NCBI RefSeq assembly: GCF_047663525.1
Contig: NC_092611.1
Location: 7,043,001 to 7,107,000, forward strand
DNA length: 64,000 nt
Source of the DNA: Anas platyrhynchos
Taxonomy: Eukaryota > Chordata > Aves > Anseriformes > Anatidae
Direction: 5' to 3'
A model generated the notes under the pieces. It saw only the letters and a program-made list of their open reading frames with translations, was not told the DNA's origin and did not search any database. A program made the translations under genes and the position numbers. This document shows, piece by piece, positions 57,265 to 64,000 of this stretch (positions are counted from its first letter, which is position 1; each line of letters starts with the position of its first letter).

Positions 57265-59160
57265 GTGGGTTCCCGGCTTCCCAAAACCCAGCCGGCCCCC
57301 TCCAGGGTCCCCTGCGGGACCCTGGTGTCCTGCAGACGGTGCCCCTCGTGCCCACCCAGTACAGAACAGAATGGGATAGGGATAGGGATAGGGATAGGGA
57401 TAGGGATAGGGATAGGGATAGGGATAGGGATAGGGATAGGGATAGGGATAGGGACAGGGATAGGACGGCTGGAAGGGACCTACAATGATGGTCCCATCCC
57501 AACTGCCCGACTGCATCAAGGCTAACCAAAAGTTCCAGCATTTTATTAAGGGCTTTATCCAAATGCCTCTCGGACACCGATGGGCACAGGACCCCAAGCG
57601 CCTCGCTGGGCAGCTCGTTCCAGTGTCCGAGTGGCCAAACAGGGCAGAGTGGCCGCATGGTGATGTGACATGTGCTCCTTGATGCCCAGCACCCAAAGGA
57701 CGTGGCGATGGCTCTGCACGCAGTCTGGCCTGTCCAACAGCCCCCAGACCCGTGATGCTGTCCCTGCCTCTGTTCTCTGGCTCCCCCATGTCCAAACCCC
57801 CTTCCTGGCCCCAATCTGGGCACCAGCACCCTGCTCACCATACCCTTAGCAGGGCGCTGATAAATATCAAGCCATGCCAGATGCCACCCTAAATACCATC
57901 CCTCCCCGCCCGGCCGTGGCCTCGATGGGGCAGGAAGGGTGGCACGAAGCTCCCCGTCTTCCTCCCATGCCCTGACCCATCCCTGGCACTGCCACCCCGC
58001 AGAACCAGGTGCGTCGGGAGATCGCCTACGCGCTGCGCTCCCTGCCCTGGATCAGCGTCCCCACCGTCGCCCTCTTCTTCGCCGAGGTGCGGGGCTACAG
58101 CAAGCTCTACGACAACATCGAGGACTCCCCCTACGGTGAGCTGCTCCCGTGCTCTCCATCGCTCCCTCCATAAACGCCTCTGCTTCCCCATTCCTCACCC
58201 CGGGACCTGTAGACACCGTGTGCCTGAGCCCCCGCACCCTGCCAGCCCGTGCAGGGTGATGGCCAAACCCCTGGTGCCTAAGGGGACGGGACGGCCGCTT
58301 TCACACATGCCCTGCCCTCATTTGGTAGCGCTCCTGTCAGCTCTCTCAGCTCCCAGTAAACCCAGTTTCCCCTGGTAAGGAGAGACTGGTGAGCTTTGCC
58401 CTGCATCTGCTCCATGAGGCAGACCCTGACCCTGTGCACACGTGGGGGCTGCCACTGACGTGTCCTTCCCCCCAGGCTGGTCAGGAGTCTTCCTCAGCAT
58501 GCTGTCCTTCCTCTTCTTCACCGACATGGGCATCTACTGGATACACCGAGGCCTCCACCACAAGCTGTTCTATAAGGTAGGGACCTCCTTATAACGGGCT
58601 GGCATCCGGGCCGGGGCTGAGTTGTGCCACCAGGGAAATGGGGACGGGTGGCCCAAAAGCCAGCCCCAAGGATTCTGGCCCGTGACTGTCTCAGGGAGCA
58701 CCCCACAAGGGGCCCCCCACGCTTTTTGTCCCCGCAGCGTTTCCACAAGCCCCACCACCTGTGGAAGATCGCGACGCCCTTCGCCAGCCACGCTTTCCAC
58801 CCCGTGGACGGCTTCATGCAGAGCTTGCCCTACCACGTCTACCCCTTCCTCTTCCCCCTGCACAAGATCACCTACCTGGGCCTCTACATCTTCGTCAACG
58901 TCTGGACCATCTCCATCCACGACGGCGACTACCGCGTCCCCCGCCTGCTGCGGCACGTCATCAACGGCTCGGCCCACCACACCGACCACCACCTCTACTT
59001 CGACTACAACTACGGGCAGTACTTCACCCTCTGGGACAAGATCGGCGGCTCCTACAAAAGTCCCACCTCGTTCGAGGGCAAGGGCCCCCACGACTACCTG
59101 CGCAGGCTGCGAGAGAAGGGCCCCGAGCAGCCCAACGGCGCCGTTGACAAAACCGACTAG
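57055..59160 (+). CDS. SC5D: SC5D, sterol C5-desaturase / lathosterol oxidase (4 coding exons)
   Basis: Join 57055-57264, 58003-58135, 58476-58576, 58738-59160; all junctions are GT..AG and in frame, giving 288 codons (human 299, the difference being a shorter C-terminal tail). The enzyme sits in the ER membrane and introduces the C5-C6 double bond of lathosterol to make 7-dehydrocholesterol, using cytochrome b5 electrons and O2. The three histidine clusters of the fatty acid hydroxylase superfamily are present: HRGLHH (138-143), HKPHH (151-155) and HHTDHH (228-233), which bind the di-iron centre. About four hydrophobic membrane segments are visible (near 29-56, 82-97, 119-137 and 192-208). 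The ATG gives the conserved start [11 protein letters not shown]. Reading codons are very GC-rich. Identification is firm. Confidence 0.97.
57373..57463. repeat. (GGGATA)n hexanucleotide array in SC5D intron
   Basis: About 15 tandem GGGATA units; the only variant is one GGGACA near the end. The array abuts the 3' terminus of a minus-orientation CR1 and may have grown from its terminal repeat. Confidence 0.95.
57464..57640 (-). repeat. CR1 LINE fragment in SC5D intron 2, minus orientation
   Basis: Downstream of the hexamer array the + strand reads GGCTGGAAGGGACCTAC, CCAAATGCCTCTCGGACACC and GGCAGCTCGTTCCAGTGTCC, the reverse complement of CR1 3' sequence in the right order. CR1-like sequence may extend toward 57760. 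Confidence 0.85.
58003..58135 (+). CDS. SC5D: SC5D coding exon 2 (residues 71-114)
   Basis: 133 nt between CCCGCAG and TACG|GTGAGC. It encodes [18 protein letters not shown] and the second membrane segment, then [16 protein letters not shown]. Confidence 0.95.
58476..58576 (+). CDS. SC5D: SC5D coding exon 3: first His box (residues 115-148)
   Basis: 101 nt between CCCCCAG and ATAAG|GTAGGG. It encodes [19 protein letters not shown] with the HX3HH metal ligands. Confidence 0.96.
58738..59160 (+). CDS. SC5D: SC5D coding exon 4: second and third His boxes
   Basis: 141 codons including the TAG at 59158-59160. The exon opens RFHKPHH and contains [18 protein letters not shown] and the [12 protein letters not shown] motif. 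The C-terminal tail ([14 protein letters not shown]) is shorter than in mammals. Confidence 0.97.
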   Translation, partial: RFHKPHHLWKIATPFASHAFHPVDGFMQSLPYHVYPFLFPLHKITYLGLYIFVNVWTISIHDGDYRVPRLLRHVINGSAHHTDHHLYFDYNYGQYFTLWDKIGGSYKSPTSFEGKGPHDYLRRLREKGPEQPNGAVDKTD

Positions 59161-60165
59161 ATTTTGGCCTAGGCCGGCCGCCACGGAAAGGGGCCAGGCC
59201 TCGTCCTGCTGCTCCCGACCCCCATCGGACTAAATTTCCCCGTACAGAGCCCTCACCTTGCGCCAGAGCGCCTGACGTGGGTTGATTTTTCAGCACTGAC
59301 GGGCACCAGGCCTGCAGATGGCTCCCCCCGAACGCTGCAAACGGGTCGGCCTCCCCATCCCCTCCTCCTGGCACACAGACACCTTGCTGCTATCGTGCTG
59401 CTGCTGCTATCCAGGCTCCTTCAGATACCACCTGCCACGTCCTTGCCCTGCGCCAAAATGTGCCCTCCCTGCTCCCCGTGCCCCCAAACATCAGGTTTTG
59501 GGAAGCCTGGTGCCCGCCCTGCTCCCATGACGGCGCTCCCCAGCCTCTCTCCGTGCTGCAAAGCTCCCTTAAAACCATCCCCTTCGCCACCTTCAGCTAC
59601 CTGAGTCCCTGCAGTGGGTGTTGTAACAGCACCACAGCACCACGAGCACGGTGGTAACGTTGTGGGGGGGGTCTCTGGCCATCCCATTTCATGAGCTGCC
59701 GTGGAGGCTGCAGCATCAAATCGCATTGAGACAAGAGGCTGATAACACCAGGCACTTGGTTCTCCCATCGCAGACACCGATGTTTCACCCACGTGCCTCT
59801 ATTTCATAAAAAAAAAGCCACCCCTACCTTGTTGCAGCTGCCGTGGATCCACTCGATGGCACCGCAGGCTCCGGGTGCGAGGGGATGTCTCGGCACGGGG
59901 CGCAGCTTCCCCGTGGCTTTGTGACACGGGGACACGTTACAAAAGGGCCGGCGTGTAGGGCAGGGACAGACTTTGAGCCCCGTGGGCCCCTCGAGCTCCC
60001 CGAGGGACCGCGGGAGGAAGGGCTGGGGCTGGGGAGCAGGCGGTGGGAGGGAGCCCTGGTTCGTGGCAGGTCCCCCCCTAACAGCTGACGGGCTTACTTG
60101 GAAACCCGGCCGCCTGGCCTTGGGGTCAGGGTGGCCGTCAATAAATCCCACTTGCCAACTTTGGT
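59161..60165 (+). other. SC5D: SC5D 3' UTR
   Basis: Noncoding sequence after the SC5D stop, GC-rich, with no open frame of interest. It ends at a likely poly(A) site about 15-25 bases beyond the AATAAA at 60140. Confidence 0.6.
60140..60145 (+). terminator. SC5D: Candidate poly(A) signal of SC5D
   Basis: The first canonical AATAAA after the stop codon, followed within 30 bases by TTGGTGAC-type GT sequence. An earlier CATAAA near 59804 is weaker. Confidence 0.55.
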
Positions 60166-63100
60166 GACATCTCCAGCCTCTGTTCCCAATTCCATTTCTC
60201 CCCGGTAGCACCTCGCTCCGTGCCCCACACCGATCGCCCCCTGCATAAGGCACAGGGGGGCCGTGGTCCCAGCAGATGCACCCCGAAGAGCAGCAGGAGC
60301 TGCACCAGCCTCGTGCCCTGTGCGGGTGCACGGATCTCCCCATCGCCTCCCTGCTGCAGTCATAACCCCAACCCCATCCCATAGCTGCTTTTGCCTGCTC
60401 CCAGGACCTAGAGCCAGCCCCAAGCATGGTGCCTGTCACCCTTTTTACTCATTCCCCCATCAGAGGGCTCAGTGCCTTCGGGGAGCACCTGCCTGGGTCG
60501 GTGCCACGCAGGGTGACCGTATGGCACTTGGCTTCTTGGGGTGCTCTGGTGTGCAGGGACATGGACAGACACCTGCACCCGTTCTGGGACCAAATACCCC
60601 GCTGATGGGCACCACAGACCCTCTGCTCCCCAAACAACGTGTTTCCCTGCCCCCACAGCACGCTCCCATCTCCCTGCGCTCCCCTCCCCGCGCTTTCTCA
60701 ATCCCCCCACGTGCACACGAACTCTGCCCCTGCACAACTTGGAGGCCAGACAAGCACCAAGGGTCAAGGCAAAGCCTGGATTGAACACAGGGACAACAGC
60801 ACGGGGCTGGGCACGAAAGCTGGGGGGGGGGGGGCCTCCTCCCTCAGGAAAAGCCTGGCACCCGTCTCCCTGCCCTAGCACGTGGCACCCCTGGGGATTT
60901 GCCACCCTCTGGCCCCACCAGGCGTGGGTGGGTGTTCTTGCAAAGCAAGCTGCTGATGATAAATCGGTGGCCTGAGCCATACTAACCCCCCCTTGCATCC
61001 CTCGGGGCTCACACCCAGCAGCCTTGGCCCCAGACACCGAGTCCCAGCTGGTTAAAGGACCTCAGATTTTCCCACCTGCTGCCACTCCATGGGCTGAGTA
61101 ATGCCTCCTGGGCTGCTTCTTGGGGCTGAGATCTCCTAGCCAGTAAATAATATAATAAAAATAATAAATAAATATAAATAAAATAATAAATATAAATAAA
61201 TAATAAAATAAAGTAAAAAAAAAAAAAAACAAAAAATAAAATAAAATAAAATAAAATAAAATAAAATAAAATAAAATAAAATAAAATAAAATAAAATAAA
61301 ATAAAAAATAAAATAAAAGAGGGGACTATGGCATAGAGCACCCACATTTTCCTCCAGCTGAGCCTGTGATTGGTGCCACCTGCAAAACCACGGGGAGAGC
61401 TCAAAGCACTGCCACGATGCTGTTACGGTCACCACGAGGGTTACTGCCATACCTATTCCCTGCAAAACAGCCCCACAACAGGCACCACGTCCCCTCGTCC
61501 CCCTGCCCAGCTCCCAGCCCCTTTGGGGAGAGCCCTGGGGCAGCATGCAAAGCCACTACAACCCATTAGCCTGCAGGGTAACACAGCCCTGAGCTGGAGC
61601 TCTCCCCACAGCCAGGCCTGAAGGCTGTAGGAAATGATTTTTTCCTCTGGGTTTCCAGCCAGGGATTCTTGGCGTGAGAGCGCAGCGAGGGGAGTGGAAA
61701 GGATTAGCGACCCGCAGGGCTCCGTCGGTGCCCCATTGAGAAGTCTGGCTCCCCGGCACAACAGCAAATTGTTCAGCTAAAAGCTAGGTGGCCTAGGAAA
61801 TAGACACAGAACTGACTGCTCGGGTCTGTACCTTGCAGGATTTCCCAAAGGATGGGCACTTTTCACAGTCCCCACAGCACCAGGCTCAGCCCAAGCTTTA
61901 CAGCACGGCTCCTTGGGGTTCTGGCCAGTGTTTAGGGATGGGATCGCTCTGTGAGGCAGGACAGCTCGCTTGGGGTCTGCTCTCGAGTCCAGCAACACGC
62001 AAGGCATCCCTTAAATAACGGGGAGGAAGCAGGAGGCAGGGGCTCCTTACCTCCACTCGGAGATCCCAGCCCCTGCTGCTGATGAACTCCAGATGTCCCT
62101 TAAAATCAGCTCTGCTGCTCCCCCTCCCCTCGACAGCAGGGGACGGATCATTATGATTGTTATTATTTCAAAACCTTACCTTGGCAGAGGAGAACCCTAT
62201 ATTCCCTGCTGCAAAGAAAGAGCCATTCATCTGTTCCCAGTTACCAGCGCTCAGCCCCCTCGAGGGGTCCTACACGACACTGGGGCCGGGAGGACGAGGG
62301 GGAGCCCAATGCACACCCGATTCCTTGCTTTGGAAACTGTGACCAAGCCAGTTCCTCATTTCCTACCTGTTCCTGTTTATTTATTAATTATTATTTATTC
62401 ATTATTTTATCATGTTCAGCTGCTTCTTTGTCTGGGAGTTCAGGGCAGCTGTTTCGGGATGGGATCCCACAGCTTTTTGGGATTTTTCTCCCCTGGCCAC
62501 CACGTCCTCTCCAGCCAGAAACCCATTTTATGGGTTTGTTCAAAACCAGAATCTCCCGCAGTCTCTGCCCTTACCCCGGTGACCTGTGATCCTCCGGAGG
62601 CACATTACACGGAGTCAAGATAGCTAAAAGCTTTATTAGGAGGGCTTCTAATTGTATCGACTCCGTAATTGAAACACATTAACTAGGTTTCTAGGTGAAA
62701 GGTTCCTCAGGGAAAGCTCCGGGCAGCACTGCTGCTATTAAAGCCAGCGAGATGTGGGGGTCCCAGATTGCCTGGGGGCTGGTCGAGGGACTGATGAGCA
62801 GTCCTCCCCGCACGGCCAGTCCACAGCCATGGGCTTTGAGGGTTTTCTCATGGCGTTAGGAATGGGGTTTAGGTGCCCTGCACCTAAAAACCCATCCAGC
62901 ACAACATTGCCCATCAATACGACCACACGAGCCCTTGGCAAGGACGAGTGGGATGCTCTCTGGAAAGGATGCTCCAGAATTTCTCCTTGCAGCTTGCGGG
63001 CACCTCGAGTGAAATCCCCTCTCCCAAGAGCCAAATCCTTCTCCTGCACCAATAAATCTGGGTTGCTGCCACGGGCAGCAGCTCTGCACCATCCCCGTGT

Positions 63101-63720
63101 AGCTGTACATCATCTCTGCCACAGGGATGAGCTACGAGGGCCATGCAGGCACATCACCTGTGCCGAGTATTTTATGGGGGAGCGCACAGCCAGCTGGCTT
63201 GGCCCTGCACAGAAGGAGCTTCTCCAGCAGCTGGAAACCTCCTGCTGGGGTGCTGAGGGGCTGGGGATGAGGAGGGGACCCAGGGCTGTGGCTCCCCCTC
63301 TGCACCCAGGACCTGCACCTATGCCACCGTGCGCCCTGCTGGCCCCTTCTCCTCGTGCCAGGGCCAACGGGTTCCCTACAAAACTGCTTACCCCAAAAAG
63401 CCCCCAGCACAAGGATGGGGCTGGAGATAGGTTAGACACAAAGCTCTTCGGCTGGCAAACGAGGTAACCTCCACAACACACACACACGCTGCACGGCCTT
63501 CATAAATCTTCTGTTAACCCTCCCTACAGGTGGCACCAGTGACAGCCTGGGCCCAGCTCCCAGTAAACCACAGCCCAGATGCAAGCGGCACTGCCCACAG
63601 CCCCGGGACCACATCCTGCTAGGGGTGGGCAGAGGAAATGTGCACCTCGTTTTTTTTTGGGGTGGTAGGGAAACCTCATGCACCCCCAGAGAGAAAACAC
63701 TGCAGCCCTTTCTTTACACA
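60166..63720. other. Intergenic sequence downstream of SC5D
   Basis: No gene recognised. The region holds a 13-nt G run near 60820, the AT-rich array at 61.14-61.32 kb, an AT-rich patch at 62.38-62.41 kb and a short CA run at 63476-63488. Mammalian synteny would place SORL1 further on, outside the window. Confidence 0.5.
61142..61318. repeat. AT-rich low-complexity passing into (AAAAT)n
   Basis: An irregular AATAAATAT stretch (61142-61212) leads into A15 and then about 16 clean AAAAT pentamers (61237-61318). The pentamer is the complement of the ATTTT array at 4.1 kb. Confidence 0.92.
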
Positions 63721-63739
63721 TACATGTGTTTATTTATTT

Positions 63740-64000
63740 ATTGCTGGTTCTTGGTTGTGGTTGTGATTGTATGTTTTTGACTGGGGTTTTGACTGTGCGT
63801 TTTGATTGCTCGGCTCTTGATTGCTTATTCTTATGGAGTTCTTATTATTATTTTTCAGTGTGCATTTCTGACTGCTTATAATCTCTTGCTGCTTTCTGAC
63901 CACTTTTTTCTCACCGCTTTCTGACCACTTAATTTTTACCACCTCTTTCTGACTGCTTATTTATTCTTGCAGCTTTCTGACCTCTCATTTTTTCTGTTTG
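63740..64000. repeat. Degenerate tandem repeat running off the window end
   Basis: A CTTTCTGACCACTT-type word recurs at irregular spacing of roughly 22-32 bases (near 63868, 63891, 63919, 63947, 63972), each followed by a T-rich filler. More decayed TTTTGACTG copies lie upstream. The array is cut by the window edge. Confidence 0.7.

Noticed and set aside
57373-57463. Interstitial telomeric repeat
   Set aside because: The unit is GGGATA, not GGGTTA, and the array is attached to a CR1 end; a microsatellite is the simpler reading.

Overview
This is a eukaryotic nuclear window, almost certainly from a bird. It carries three spliced protein genes, all on the + strand: TBCEL (tubulin folding cofactor E-like), TECTA (alpha-tectorin) and SC5D (sterol C5-desaturase, lathosterol oxidase). 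This is the same order and orientation as the mammalian TBCEL-TECTA-SC5D block (human 11q23.3). The bird assignment rests on CR1-type retroposon tails (near 28.6, 35.5 and 57.4 kb), short introns (TECTA spans about 22 kb of coding interval) and very GC-rich third codon positions and promoters, as seen on avian microchromosomes. Species cannot be named from the sequence.

Layout. 1-6.3 kb: intergenic DNA with no gene recognised, holding simple repeats: an ATTTT pentanucleotide array, a 48-nt poly(A) and probable old repeats. 6.34-6.67 kb: a 24-26 bp minisatellite directly upstream of a CpG-rich TBCEL promoter with a perfect RFX X-box palindrome and two E-boxes (6.72-6.87 kb). 9.84-24.90 kb: seven TBCEL coding exons (424 codons), then an approximately 2.3 kb 3' UTR. 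27.2-32.3 kb: intergenic, with a CR1 fragment and a TAA array. 32.34-54.64 kb: 23 TECTA coding exons, all joined in frame to 2153 codons, ending in a GC-AG intron before the GPI-tail exon; poly(A) signal at 55.43 kb. 55.5-56.3 kb: a purine-rich spacer. 56.36-59.16 kb: SC5D with a twin-CRE, GC-box promoter, an extremely G-rich first intron and four coding exons (288 codons); poly(A) signal at 60.14 kb. 60.2-64 kb: intergenic, with an AAAAT array and a tandem repeat running off the window end.

The three genes are neighbours by ancestral synteny rather than by shared function. TBCEL is cytosolic and acts on tubulin, TECTA is a secreted GPI-anchored component of the tectorial membrane of the inner ear, and SC5D is an ER enzyme of cholesterol synthesis. 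Exon boundaries were placed by hand from splice consensus, reading frame and remembered vertebrate orthologues; every coding junction listed keeps frame. No tRNA, rRNA, CRISPR array, viral gene or complete transposable element was seen. I found no previously undescribed biological system. The most interesting signals are the GC-AG intron, the RFX-type promoter element, the G-run intron and the repeat structures.
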